45,220 bases of DNA from an uncultured Anaerolineales bacterium (GTDB lineage Bacteria; Chloroflexota; Anaerolineae; Anaerolineales; Villigracilaceae), in the NCBI GenBank assembly GCA_903829085.1, contig CAIKOL010000346.1, positions 1 through 45,220 of the forward strand. The letters are read 5' to 3'. Under the pieces are notes generated by a model. The model was not told the origin of the DNA and did not search any database. It saw only the letters and a list, made by a program, of their open reading frames with translations. The position numbers and the translations under genes are program-made. Every line of letters starts with the position of its first letter. Within the stretch, counting starts at the first letter, position 1. This document shows positions 34,128-43,299 of this stretch, in pieces.

Positions 34128-36059
34128 CTAATCCATTTTCAATTCAATCGTTGCTTCATCTGCTCGCAATGCCCGACCGAGTTCTTTAATGGCAGTTTGC
34201 AGAATCAGGTCCGTATTCGGGGAGGACCAAATTTTCCCAGTGATTTCAGCAGCCAGCCGTTCTCGCAAGGCTAATTGTTGACTCTCTTCCAACAAACGTG
34301 CATTTTCCAGAGCAAGGGAAGCCTGCGTGGCAACAGCCTCAATGAGATCGCGTTCTTCGGATGTCCAATCTTGCTGGCCTTCCAAAGATAGATGCCCGAT
34401 GATCTGATCTCGCAAAGTTAAAGGTACATTAACGATAGAGTCGTCTTTTCCGGTTCCAAGCGTTTCCACTCCTGAAATGTATTCAAATCCACCATTTTGA
34501 CGAGCGGTTTCAGACCATGCTTCTGAAACATACAATCGATGTGTTGTGCGCAGTTCTTCCAAGCTTGCCTGGGTCTCCTGGAAAAGACGCGCATTTTCCA
34601 ATGCAATTGCCACCTGATTTGCCATGCCCTGGAGAGTATCAATTTCCTGTGATCCAAAGGCCGCCTCTTGTGTGGATTGCACATCCAACGCCCCAATTGT
34701 CCGTCCGCCAACGATTAACGGAAGGGCAATTTCTGACCTTGTATCTGGCAGTAAAGGGTTATTGAAGCGGACTGGTTCTGAACCGACATCTTCAGCAATA
34801 CGGGCCTGTTGTGTCGTAATTGCTGCCCCGACCATGCTTTTCCCACCGAGTTCAAGGCGATGGCCACGGGCTTTGAGAGTTTGGCCGGCGGTCCCGGTGG
34901 CATCTTTGAGTTCTGCCCAGCGATTTGCAGCATCAGTGATGAAAATTGCCGCATAATAATAGTTAAAACGGTCGGTAATCAGGTTTACTACTTTGGAAAT
35001 TAGTAGATTAGTATCCAGGATACTACTGGCAACCCGGCCAACTTCAATTGTAGCATTGAGTTGTTCGGTCCGGTCGGAAACCCGTTTTTCCAGGCCGGTT
35101 TGCAGTTCCTCCAGCCGAGAGATCATCCGGTTGAAGTACACAGCTAGTTCGCCAACCTCGTCTGTGGCTGTGATAGGAACCCGCTGTTTCAAATCACCAT
35201 CTTCAATCTGTCTGAAGGTTTTGATCATTTGGCGAATTGGTTGGGAAATGGAATTTGAAATAACAATAGAGATTCCGAGACCAATTAACAGAGAAAAAAC
35301 ACCAACTATGATTGACTGGACCTGTAAATTTGCGAGAACGTTTAGCGAACCAATTTCTCGGTAAAGAACTGTTACTGTCTGGTGATACCCGATTGGAGCT
35401 ATATTCAGAATTGTGATAAGAATAAGGGCAATGAACGCTGCAAGTATCTTGACCAACAGACGTATACCCCTGACCCCCGCTGTCTGCGAATCGAAACCTT
35501 GTGGAGTTAATATTTGGCGGACGATTGTAAACATGCGTTCGACAAAAAGGACTTCAAAAATTTCAATTATTAGACCAGATGCGATCCCGGCGAAAATCAG
35601 ATAAAAAACTTGGTCACTATCGCCTTTTAATACAAGAGATAGATAAGTGGCAGAGAGGGGCAGAATAAATACAAACAACGTAATGAGTGCAATTCCAACA
35701 TAGCGCCAAGGTAAGGAAGTAATCTGTTTCCAAGCCAAGGTGTCTTCAGTATCACCACTTACAAGAGGTCTATTAATAGCCCACTTCCCTAGGCGTAAGA
35801 TTACTGCTCTGTTTGAAGTGTGGGAGTAGATTAATAGAAATATGTTCCGGAAGAGCATCAGTAAAGCGGTGACAATCGCTACCTGAGTTATTTGCAGGAT
35901 TGTTAGTTCCGAATTAATTCTCATCAGGAACATCGTAAACATAATTCCTAATAGAATAGCGATCAATTGTGAAATGATGAGCACGGATATGATATAAAAT
36001 CTGCCAGTCCTGTTAAGCAACCACCCAGCGAAGTTGTTGGAAGGAGGAAGGGTATTCAT
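34128..36059 (-). CDS. Six-TM-HAMP-GAF-half-GAF membrane protein, no output domain (paralogue)
   Basis: A 643-residue protein with the same order as the 671-aa neighbour: helices at about 22-44, 55-78, 120-142, 153-173, 202-222 and 247-268, HAMP 269-322 (SQPIRQMIKTFRQIEDGDLKQRVPITATDEVGEL), GAF 338-493, linker VSEAWSETARQ, half-GAF 542-590 and stub NTDLILQTAIKELGRALRADEATIEL, only three residues from its end. The shared layout and matching spacing suggest tandem duplication followed by strong divergence. The ATG overlaps the TGA of the 1118-aa gene by 4 bases; the 671-aa gene follows after 20 bases. Confidence 0.88.
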   Translation of the reverse strand: MNTLPPSNNFAGWLLNRTGRFYIISVLIISQLIAILLGIMFTMFLMRINSELTILQITQVAIVTALLMLFRNIFLLIYSHTSNRAVILRLGKWAINRPLVSGDTEDTLAWKQITSLPWRYVGIALITLFVFILPLSATYLSLVLKGDSDQVFYLIFAGIASGLIIEIFEVLFVERMFTIVRQILTPQGFDSQTAGVRGIRLLVKILAAFIALILITILNIAPIGYHQTVTVLYREIGSLNVLANLQVQSIIVGVFSLLIGLGISIVISNSISQPIRQMIKTFRQIEDGDLKQRVPITATDEVGELAVYFNRMISRLEELQTGLEKRVSDRTEQLNATIEVGRVASSILDTNLLISKVVNLITDRFNYYYAAIFITDAANRWAELKDATGTAGQTLKARGHRLELGGKSMVGAAITTQQARIAEDVGSEPVRFNNPLLPDTRSEIALPLIVGGRTIGALDVQSTQEAAFGSQEIDTLQGMANQVAIALENARLFQETQASLEELRTTHRLYVSEAWSETARQNGGFEYISGVETLGTGKDDSIVNVPLTLRDQIIGHLSLEGQQDWTSEERDLIEAVATQASLALENARLLEESQQLALRERLAAEITGKIWSSPNTDLILQTAIKELGRALRADEATIELKMD

Positions 36060-39000
36060 TTCGTTTCTTTCCCTGTTGGATCGGAAGATGTAGTCTGTTT
36101 ATTATCTACATCAAACTTGATCTGGGCACGACGAGCACCAAGTGCCTTGCTCAATTCACTTGTGGTAGTCGCCATGATGGTTTGCATGTCAGTGGAGCGT
36201 CGAATTTTACTGGTCACTTCGTAGAGCAATCGGTCTTTTTCCACCTGGTGACGGATTTGTTCCAGGAGACGGGCATTCGCCATAATTGCCGCAAGGCTAC
36301 CCCCCAGTGTGCCAAGTAATTCCTCATCATTTTCACTATAAGCGCCGGTTTGATCGCTTTCTACATTCAGAACCCCAAGCAGTTCTCCGCGATAGGAAAG
36401 GGGAATCGCCAATTCTGAACGAACGTTCGAACCAACTTCAATATAGCGCGGATCTTGTGTAACATCATTGATTCGTTGAAGTTGTTGATGTACAGCAACC
36501 CAGCCAGTGATGCCATCGCCCAAAGGAACTTCCACCTGCTTAACTTCCTCAGAATAACCGGCTGTTGCCTTCACTGTTAGTATCTTCTTTTCTCTGTCAA
36601 GCAGTAAGATGGCCACCCGATCTCCCCCCAATGTGACCTGGAGGCCTTGAGCAGCGCTGTTCAAGGATTCTTCAAGAGTAGTTCCAGATGCAGCCGCAGT
36701 GGTTACATGGTGAAGAAGGCGGTGCTGAGAAAGGTGTTCTTGTGTCTCTGCGAACAATTCGGAATTTATGACTGCCACAGCCAATTGATCGGCAAGGATT
36801 CGCAAGACACTGATATCCTCTTTCTTAAAGGAATACGGTTGAACGCTCTGAACGTCCAGGGCTCCGAGAATACGCGCCCCTACTTTAAGCGGAATCGCTA
36901 CTTCCGCCCGAGTATCGGGTAACAAAGGATTGGCATAATATGTTGCATCGCGGCTTGTGTCATTTACAATTAGAGGTTCACCGCTTCCGGTGACATAACC
37001 TACAATTGACTTGGAACCGACTTTGAGTTTATGCCCGGCACGTTTCATTTGCATGCCAGCTTCGCCCGTAGCTTCACGGATGACGGCGTATTCGTTGGAA
37101 GGATCAATCAAGAACACAACTGCGTGGTAAAAATTCAAACGCTCGCGGATAAGCGTAACCGCTTCGCTCAGCAATTCGCCCAAGTCAAGGGAACTGGAAA
37201 TATCACGGGCAATTTCAGCCGCAGTCTGGAGCTGTAATGCGCGACCTCTTGTTTCGTCCAATAAACGAGTATTATGGATTGCACCAGCAATTTGCGCTGC
37301 GAGCGTGGTTAGAAAACGCATATCTCCGTCATCAAATGCACGTTCGTGTTCGGTATCCTGAACGACGATAGCGCCAATCACATCCCCTGATGTAACCAAA
37401 GGTACACCCAGCCATGATTTTGCAGTCTTTCCTACTACTTTTGCACCCAGAGCTGCTGAGCGTTTTTCAGTATCTTCAACGATCATTAAGGGCTGTTTCG
37501 TACGGATAAGGATGGAAGTCAATCCTTCTCCAAGCGGGAATGCTTCAATTTGTGAGATTTCACTACCAGAGATATTCTTCTCAAACATATAGGGGATGGC
37601 GATAGAGTCGGTCCCTGCATCGTAAAGAGCAACCAGGAAGTCTATATCCCCTAAAGTCTGGCGAATGTGCCCATGGAGAGCGCTGTAAATTGCGGGTAGA
37701 TCTCTGAGTGATGAGATTTCCTGACTGGCGAGTGTAATCGCTTCCAATTCAAATACGCGGCGTTCGGTACTTTTCGTTTCAAGAATGCGGTCAAGAGAAA
37801 TTGCCGTTATTTCTGCGATGCTAATATAGGGCTGAATATTCGATATTGATAATGGGTTTTTTTCCCTGGTTCCAATAAGTATGATGGCTGAGATCGACTT
37901 GTTTCGCAAAACGGGTACCAGCGCTACACTAAATATTCGAAATTGTTGCAGAAGTTTAATTAAGTTGCTCGGTAAGGTATTTATACGCGCTTCTTCACCG
38001 ATAAATATCCCTGTCGAAAACCAGGATTCGAGCTCTCCCAGTGTGATTGCCATAGACTCTGGCAGGAGCAATCCTCGCTGCGCTCCCAGACCGGACTTTA
38101 TCAAGATCCGAAGGCTTTCTCCTTCAACAGCCAGATAGAGGAATAAATAAGGCGCCATTGAAAAGATTTCTTGAATTTTTTGATAGATATCATTTTCTGT
38201 CTGCGCTTGGCCGATCTGATAGCCAAGGCGATATATGTCAGCCACTTCCTGGTTGCCTGAAAAACGTGACTCGAGCGATCTAACATTTTGAAAAACGAAT
38301 GCAATCTGGTTGGCGAGTGTCTGGAGGGTCACAATTGTTTCAGAATCAAATGAATTAATATTAATACTTTGTACATCCAGCGCTCCAAGCACCTGGTCCC
38401 CAGTCATGATAGGCACAGCCACTTCTGCCTGTGTCTCTGGTAATAATTCATTCTTGAGATGAATTGGATCTTCGATTACATTGGAGACCAATCGGGGCTG
38501 TTTGTTGGCTGTCACCCACCCGATGATGGATGGCGACCCAACCGCCAGGCGATGAGTCGCTTTCAATATTTGTTTTGCACTTGGCCCCTGAGCCGCGCGA
38601 AGGACAGCATACCGTCCGGTGTCATCAATTAAGAAAACGCCTGCATGGTAATACTGAAATCGTTCGATAATCAAGTTGACGGTTTTATTGAGTAATGCGT
38701 CCAAGTCAAGTGAGGTGGTGATATCCTGAGCAATATCTGCAGCGATCCGTATCTGCCGTGTTCGTTCCTCAACCCGTTGTTCGAGGGTGGCTTGCAGCGA
38801 ATGTAATTTTCGATTGGCGTCAACAACTTCTCCTAAACGTTGGCGTTCAAGGAAATTGCGTGCAAACATCACAATGAGTACTGTACCGCCCAAAGCTGTG
38901 AAATTGATAACCAGGAAATAAGCGCTTAACGAAGTTAAGCTAGGCGCTACGAAGGGTACCAATGCTGTAGCAATAATATTGAAAAGGACTAGCGCCACTG

Positions 39001-39412
39001 CTGCCCCAACCGGTAAGAGAATGCTGGCGATGAGCATTGATAGCGGAATCGTTAAATACAGTGCAAAATCAGAAAATTGACCACTACTGATTGCAAGCAA
39101 ATATCCAATTGCTATTGGGCTGATGGCGAAGATGATGACCCCAATGACGTGAAATTGGCTCCGGGTCAACAGGTAAGCAACAAAGAAGATTCCGCTTAAA
39201 CCCAATAGTCCGAAAATAATATTCTGTATGTATCGATGTTCAAAATATGCCAGCCCTGTAGCGACGAGCGTAAGAACCACCATGGCAAGCGAAATTGCAG
39301 ATGATAACTCTGCTTTTCGGCGGATTACGACATCCTGAACAGAAGGATGAGCTTGAATGAGATTTTGAAAGAATCTATTGATGGTCAGCTGATTATTATT
39401 TTCAGAAGACAT
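36056..39412 (-). CDS. Large membrane multi-GAF receptor, no output domain
   Basis: An 1118-residue protein. The N-terminal 35-190 holds about six hydrophobic helices, then a coiled coil (195-222) and five GAF segments: 220-380, a diverged one at 390-545, 555-718, 730-890 and 900-1050. The 555-718 unit resembles those of the giant kinase (IPYMFEK...SWLGVPLVTSGDVIGAIVVQD), while 730-890 resembles the receptor GAF (FYHAVVFLIDPSNEYAVIREATGEAG). It ends with the shared stub DMQTIMATTTSELSKALGARRAQIKF and a short polar tail. GAGGAG 6 bases before the ATG is a strong ribosome site. It is the first receptor of the cluster, 63 bases after the second receiver gene. Confidence 0.9.
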   Translation of the reverse strand: MSSENNNQLTINRFFQNLIQAHPSVQDVVIRRKAELSSAISLAMVVLTLVATGLAYFEHRYIQNIIFGLLGLSGIFFVAYLLTRSQFHVIGVIIFAISPIAIGYLLAISSGQFSDFALYLTIPLSMLIASILLPVGAAVALVLFNIIATALVPFVAPSLTSLSAYFLVINFTALGGTVLIVMFARNFLERQRLGEVVDANRKLHSLQATLEQRVEERTRQIRIAADIAQDITTSLDLDALLNKTVNLIIERFQYYHAGVFLIDDTGRYAVLRAAQGPSAKQILKATHRLAVGSPSIIGWVTANKQPRLVSNVIEDPIHLKNELLPETQAEVAVPIMTGDQVLGALDVQSININSFDSETIVTLQTLANQIAFVFQNVRSLESRFSGNQEVADIYRLGYQIGQAQTENDIYQKIQEIFSMAPYLFLYLAVEGESLRILIKSGLGAQRGLLLPESMAITLGELESWFSTGIFIGEEARINTLPSNLIKLLQQFRIFSVALVPVLRNKSISAIILIGTREKNPLSISNIQPYISIAEITAISLDRILETKSTERRVFELEAITLASQEISSLRDLPAIYSALHGHIRQTLGDIDFLVALYDAGTDSIAIPYMFEKNISGSEISQIEAFPLGEGLTSILIRTKQPLMIVEDTEKRSAALGAKVVGKTAKSWLGVPLVTSGDVIGAIVVQDTEHERAFDDGDMRFLTTLAAQIAGAIHNTRLLDETRGRALQLQTAAEIARDISSSLDLGELLSEAVTLIRERLNFYHAVVFLIDPSNEYAVIREATGEAGMQMKRAGHKLKVGSKSIVGYVTGSGEPLIVNDTSRDATYYANPLLPDTRAEVAIPLKVGARILGALDVQSVQPYSFKKEDISVLRILADQLAVAVINSELFAETQEHLSQHRLLHHVTTAAASGTTLEESLNSAAQGLQVTLGGDRVAILLLDREKKILTVKATAGYSEEVKQVEVPLGDGITGWVAVHQQLQRINDVTQDPRYIEVGSNVRSELAIPLSYRGELLGVLNVESDQTGAYSENDEELLGTLGGSLAAIMANARLLEQIRHQVEKDRLLYEVTSKIRRSTDMQTIMATTTSELSKALGARRAQIKFDVDNKQTTSSDPTGKETK

Positions 39413-39475
39413 GCAGGTCTCCTCAAAAGATGGAAGACGAAATCAGGAACAGATGCAGGGTCTTGCTTATGGTGC

Positions 39476-39940
39476 TTAGCTCATCTCCCAAACTGGATTT
39501 CCAGCGAGAATAAAGCGGATCTGGTCTGGAAAACGGTCGGGGTCAAGCGGTTTACCAAGAAAGCCATCGAAACCGGAGCTTCGAGCCTTGTTCATCTGTT
39601 CAACACTGGCCTCAGCGGTAACGGCGATGATTGGAACTTTCTTTAATCGTTCAGATGCCCGGATTTTCTTAAGCGCACCGAATCCGTCTTCGTAGGGCAG
39701 GCGGATATCCATGAGAACGAGATCGAGACGCGGAAGTGTATCAGCATATTCAACAACTTCGTAACCCGATGTTTTCCATTCGCAATGGATGCCAAGATAA
39801 CCCAGCATGCGGGCAATGAGAACAAAGTTCGATACATTGTCTTCCACCACCAAGACTGTGCAATCTTTAGGAATGGTATATTTCCGGGTTGGCTGGGTAT
39901 CGGAGGTGGGGTTTTGAATAGTATCTTGTGGATCAGACAT
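39476..39940 (-). CDS. Stand-alone receiver (CheY/DivK-like) with N-terminal extension
   Basis: A 154-residue single-domain response regulator. About 27 polar residues precede the receiver: VLVVEDNVSN (acidic pair), LVLMDIRLP (phospho-acceptor Asp), VTAEAS, and the conserved lysine in LGKPLDPD. There is no output domain, so it likely acts as a phosphate shuttle or binds a partner when phosphorylated. AAGGAAAAG lies upstream of the ATG. It starts 3 bases after the stop of the other stand-alone receiver and precedes the receptor genes. Confidence 0.93.
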   Translation of the reverse strand: MSDPQDTIQNPTSDTQPTRKYTIPKDCTVLVVEDNVSNFVLIARMLGYLGIHCEWKTSGYEVVEYADTLPRLDLVLMDIRLPYEDGFGALKKIRASERLKKVPIIAVTAEASVEQMNKARSSGFDGFLGKPLDPDRFPDQIRFILAGNPVWEMS

Positions 39941-39942
39941 AA

Positions 39943-40317
39943 TTATCTTTTCCTTAGGTAGACATCAACTTGCTGAGGAAGAAGATCAACATCAATTGGC
40001 TTTTGGATATAGCCATCACAGCCAGCCTCGAGGGATTTTTCGCGGTCGCCACGCATCACGTTGGCGGTCAGTGCTACAATGGGAACGCTTTCAAAACCTG
40101 GAAGTGAGCGGATACGGGCGGTTAAAGAGTAGCCGTCCATATCAGGCATATTAATATCCATCAAAATTAAGTCCGGGTGCAGGGTTTTAAGTGCTTCCAA
40201 ACCTTCTCCAGCGTTCCCGGCCTCTACGATTTTATAACCCTCTGCCGTTAATACTCGCCGGACAAGCAAACGGTTATCGAAATTATCTTCAATATTGAGG
40301 ATGGTTGCAGAACCCAT
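39943..40317 (-). CDS. Stand-alone receiver (DivK-like), first gene of the sensory cluster
   Basis: A 124-residue receiver: ILNIEDNFDN, LILMDINMPDMDG (phospho-acceptor Asp), VALTANVM, and IQKPIDVD with the conserved lysine. The DivK/CheY-like pattern ALTANVMRGDREKSLEAGCDGYIQKPI is typical of shuttling receivers paired with hybrid kinases. The track starts at 40344, but the putative extended -10 (40343-40351) overlaps that codon; GGAGG (40330-40334) serves the ATG at 40317 with a somewhat long 12-base spacer. It is divergent from the transketolase gene. Confidence 0.92.
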   Translation of the reverse strand: MGSATILNIEDNFDNRLLVRRVLTAEGYKIVEAGNAGEGLEALKTLHPDLILMDINMPDMDGYSLTARIRSLPGFESVPIVALTANVMRGDREKSLEAGCDGYIQKPIDVDLLPQQVDVYLRKR

Positions 40318-40342
40318 AAATTTCTGAGGCCTCCGATAATCC

Positions 40343-40351
40343 ATTTTAGCA
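40343..40351 (-). promoter_or_regulatory. Putative extended -10 promoter of the 12-gene cluster
   Basis: On the - strand the sequence TGCTAAAAT is a TGn-extended -10 box. Start of transcription would fall near 40336, upstream of GGAGG and of the ATG at 40317 but after the alternative ATG at 40344. No good -35 hexamer is seen at 17 bp, which is normal for extended -10 promoters. Confidence 0.5.
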
Positions 40352-40426
40352 TGTCAAGAATAGCGGCGCATAACAGCATCCTTGCAATCTCCACCAAAAA
40401 AACTGGCTGGAATTGGCGGGAACGTT

Positions 40427-40432
40427 TACAAT
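40427..40432 (+). promoter_or_regulatory. Weak -10 candidate for transketolase
   Basis: TACAAT lies about 25 bases before the transketolase ATG in the divergent region. No convincing -35 is present. Position and match alone support it. Confidence 0.3.
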
Positions 40433-40457
40433 AAAAGCAGACGAAAATAGGAGCGAA

Positions 40458-42470
40458 ATGATGACTCAAAGTGATGATCTTGAACTTCGGGCAGTGAATA
40501 CAATCCGGTTTCTCTCAGCGGATATGGTCCAGCAAGCGCGTTCCGGACATCCGGGACTACCGATGGGTTGCGCAGCAATAGCTTATACAATCTGGACGAG
40601 GCACTTACGCCACAATCCCCGAAACCCGCAATGGCCTGACCGGGACCGTTTCATCCTTTCAGGTGGTCATGGAAGTGCACTTCTATATTCACTCTTACAC
40701 TTGACCGGTTATGATCTATCGTTGGATGAATTAAAGAACTTCCGAAAATGGGGAAGCAAGACACCTGGTCATCCTGAATATGGAATTACACCTGGAGTGG
40801 AAGTAACAACCGGTCCTTTGGGACAGGGTTTTGCCAATGGTGTTGGGATGGCGGTTGCTGAAGCACATCTCGCAGCTGAATTCAATATGCCTGGTAATCA
40901 GGTGATAAACCATACGGTTTACGCGATTGTCACAGATGGCGATTTGATGGAAGGAATTTCTGCTGAGGCTGCCTCGTTGGCTGGTCATTTAAGACTGGGG
41001 AAGCTTATTTACCTTTACGATGATAACCGGATATCAATCGATGGCTCAACGGAAATTGCCTTTACCGAGGATCGAGCCGCCCGGTTTGCAGCCTATGGCT
41101 GGCAGGTTCTGCGGGTCGCCGATGGAAACAATGTGGAAGAAATTGATGCCGCAATCCAGCAAGCAAAAACTAACCCGCGTCCGTCACTCATCGTTTGTCG
41201 AACTACGATTGGGTTCGGTTTACCAACCCGGCAGGGAACCAGCAAGGCACATGGTGAACCACCCGGCGACGAGGAATTGGCTGGCGCCAAGAAGAATCTA
41301 GGCTGGCCGATAGAGCCGCGTTTCTTAATCCCTGAGGAGGTACAAGCATTTTTCCGTCAAGCAGTGGAAAAAGGCCGCGTGTGGGAGGCAAACTGGAGGT
41401 CTAAATTGGAAATCTACCGGGCCACCCAGCCAGAAAAAAGCGTTGACCTGGAACGTCGTTTGCGTGGGGAATTACCAGTAGACTGGCAGTTAGCAATTCC
41501 TGTCTTCCCAGCGGATGAGAAAGGATTGGCGACGCGCATCGCATCTTCGAAAGTACTGAACGCATTGGCAGTTAAAATTCCCGAGTTCATTGGTGGTTCT
41601 GCAGATTTAGCCCCTTCGACTAAGACATGGATCGAAAACAGCCCAGCATTTGAGCCAGAAACCCCAAGTGGACGAAACTTTCATTTTGGCGTGCGCGAAC
41701 ATGCCATGGGCGCAGTCGTTAATGGTCTGGCTGTACATGGCGGCATTATTCCATTTGGCGCAACATTTTTGGCGTTTGCCGATTACATGCGTGAACCGAT
41801 CAGACTTTCGGCTCTCTCGCACTATCCAAGCATCTGGGTCTTTACACATGATAGTATTGGAGTAGGTGAGGATGGACCGACTCACCAACCTGTGGAACAC
41901 CTGGCGACTCTCCGTGCAATACCCGGAATGACAGTTATACGTCCGGCAGATGCCAATGAGACCGCAGTCGCCTGGAAATTTGCAATAGAACACCGGAATG
42001 GGCCAACCTTGCTGGCATTGACCCGTCAAAATGTTCCCACGCTTGACCGAAACCTGTTTTCCCCGGCTGACGGTCTGGAGAGAGGTGCATATATTCTGGC
42101 CGACTTGGGGGATGGCGACCCGGAGATAATCTTAATGGCTTCTGGTTCAGAAGTGAGCCTGATCGTTGAAGCAGGTTTGCGACTGGCTGCGGAAGCTGTC
42201 TCGGTGCGTCTGGTATCTTTCCCATCCTGGGAAATATTCATTGCGCAGGATCCGGCGTATCGAGAGAGCGTTTTACCGACTATGGTCAAATCCCGGCTTG
42301 CAGTTGAAGCAGGCGTTTCAATGGGTTGGGAACGTTGGGTAGGGGATGGAGGAATTATTCTTGGAGTGGACCGTTTTGGCGCGTCTGCTCCCTATGAAAT
42401 CGTATATCGAGAATTCGGCTTATCGATTGGGAATATTGTTAAGCGGGCGCTTCAACTGGTGCGACATTAA
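40458..42470 (+). CDS. tkt: Transketolase
   Basis: TPP-dependent enzyme moving two-carbon ketol units in the pentose phosphate pathway. About 670 residues. Visible motifs: [12 protein letters not shown], the first-half [23 protein letters not shown], the TPP/Mg motif [18 protein letters not shown]...DDNRIS, and in the second half [23 protein letters not shown] and [16 protein letters not shown] with catalytic and substrate-binding histidines. The C-terminal domain is present, so it is full length. The track starts at 40413 inside the leader; AGGAG at 40449-40453 serves ATG 40458 or, with better spacing, ATG 40461. Confidence 0.96.
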   Translation: MMTQSDDLELRAVNTIRFLSADMVQQARSGHPGLPMGCAAIAYTIWTRHLRHNPRNPQWPDRDRFILSGGHGSALLYSLLHLTGYDLSLDELKNFRKWGSKTPGHPEYGITPGVEVTTGPLGQGFANGVGMAVAEAHLAAEFNMPGNQVINHTVYAIVTDGDLMEGISAEAASLAGHLRLGKLIYLYDDNRISIDGSTEIAFTEDRAARFAAYGWQVLRVADGNNVEEIDAAIQQAKTNPRPSLIVCRTTIGFGLPTRQGTSKAHGEPPGDEELAGAKKNLGWPIEPRFLIPEEVQAFFRQAVEKGRVWEANWRSKLEIYRATQPEKSVDLERRLRGELPVDWQLAIPVFPADEKGLATRIASSKVLNALAVKIPEFIGGSADLAPSTKTWIENSPAFEPETPSGRNFHFGVREHAMGAVVNGLAVHGGIIPFGATFLAFADYMREPIRLSALSHYPSIWVFTHDSIGVGEDGPTHQPVEHLATLRAIPGMTVIRPADANETAVAWKFAIEHRNGPTLLALTRQNVPTLDRNLFSPADGLERGAYILADLGDGDPEIILMASGSEVSLIVEAGLRLAAEAVSVRLVSFPSWEIFIAQDPAYRESVLPTMVKSRLAVEAGVSMGWERWVGDGGIILGVDRFGASAPYEIVYREFGLSIGNIVKRALQLVRH

Positions 42471-42558
42471 AAATAGCGTATCCAGATAATTATCGATAGG
42501 GATAAGTAGAACTGTTAATAGAGATGAGGGAATACACGATCGAGCAGGTAGCGTTCTC

Positions 42559-43299
42559 CTAGAATCTCCATAATTTAGAACCATAACCTGTTCTAAGATA
42601 TTTTTCGATTGAGTTGCGCATATCATTTTCGTCGACATACAAAAGCGGAATTTGCGAACGTTGACAGGCGAAACCATCTTGCCAGGCTTTTAGCCCAGCC
42701 GAGGAAATTTCCAGCGAGAAGGTTTCCGGATTAACAGGCAGCCATTCAGCAAGAGTATGCTCACCATAGATCAGGTACGGGTAATCAGCGTAATGCCAAA
42801 GGGGGATCCCTAATCGTTCCGCTGCGGTGCGGGTCAGGACATGGTCCCGGTGCGATCCAATAGCCAATGGTGAGACCAATTCACATGGCTCGGTTATATT
42901 CTTGCGGATGAAATCGGTTACCGGCGGGATAAGGTAAGACTCAACCGGTTCCAATGGCTTCATTTGATCCTCGTTCTCTTTTATCACTGGTTCGTCAGTT
43001 CCTGGAATATATCGGTAGATATTATCTGGAACCGTATATCGCCTAAAGGACGCTGCACCCAAAACATTGCAGCACGCTGCATCCTCAATGCTGCGGTTTA
43101 AGGGGACATCATCGCCGATATTCCAGAAACCGTGAAGAAGTTGAGCGTATTCTGTCAAAGGTCTGCCTGCAGGCGGGTCACCGGCGCAAATGGTCCAGAC
43201 CTCCACCTTATCACCACGCTGAGCCAGTTCCCAAACCAGGCCACCAGCGGAGAGCACCACATCATCAAAATGAGTAGAGAGGAAAACCCAGTTTTTCAT
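42559..43299 (-). CDS. PIG-L/LmbE-family deacetylase
   Basis: A 246-residue zinc-dependent N-deacetylase-like protein. The N-terminus VFLSTHFDDVVLSAGGLVWELAQRGDKVEVWTICAG has the family metal site (variant HFDD in place of the usual HPDD), and GSHRDHVLTRTAAERLG supplies the later zinc histidines. Family substrates include GlcNAc-PI, mycothiol precursors and other N-acetylglucosaminyl compounds; this one is not identified. The ATG overlaps the transporter's TGA by 4 bases (ATGA), so it is translated after the transporter. It converges on tkt. Confidence 0.88.
   Translation of the reverse strand: MKNWVFLSTHFDDVVLSAGGLVWELAQRGDKVEVWTICAGDPPAGRPLTEYAQLLHGFWNIGDDVPLNRSIEDAACCNVLGAASFRRYTVPDNIYRYIPGTDEPVIKENEDQMKPLEPVESYLIPPVTDFIRKNITEPCELVSPLAIGSHRDHVLTRTAAERLGIPLWHYADYPYLIYGEHTLAEWLPVNPETFSLEISSAGLKAWQDGFACQRSQIPLLYVDENDMRNSIEKYLRTGYGSKLWRF

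Noticed and set aside
32092-39412. Tandem duplicate genes from assembly error
   Set aside because: The receptor paralogues are diverged over their full length and have different membrane regions, so they are true paralogues and not repeated contig sequence.
16761-40317. Chemotaxis operon
   Set aside because: No MCP signalling domain, CheA, CheW, CheB or CheR is encoded; only the logic is similar.
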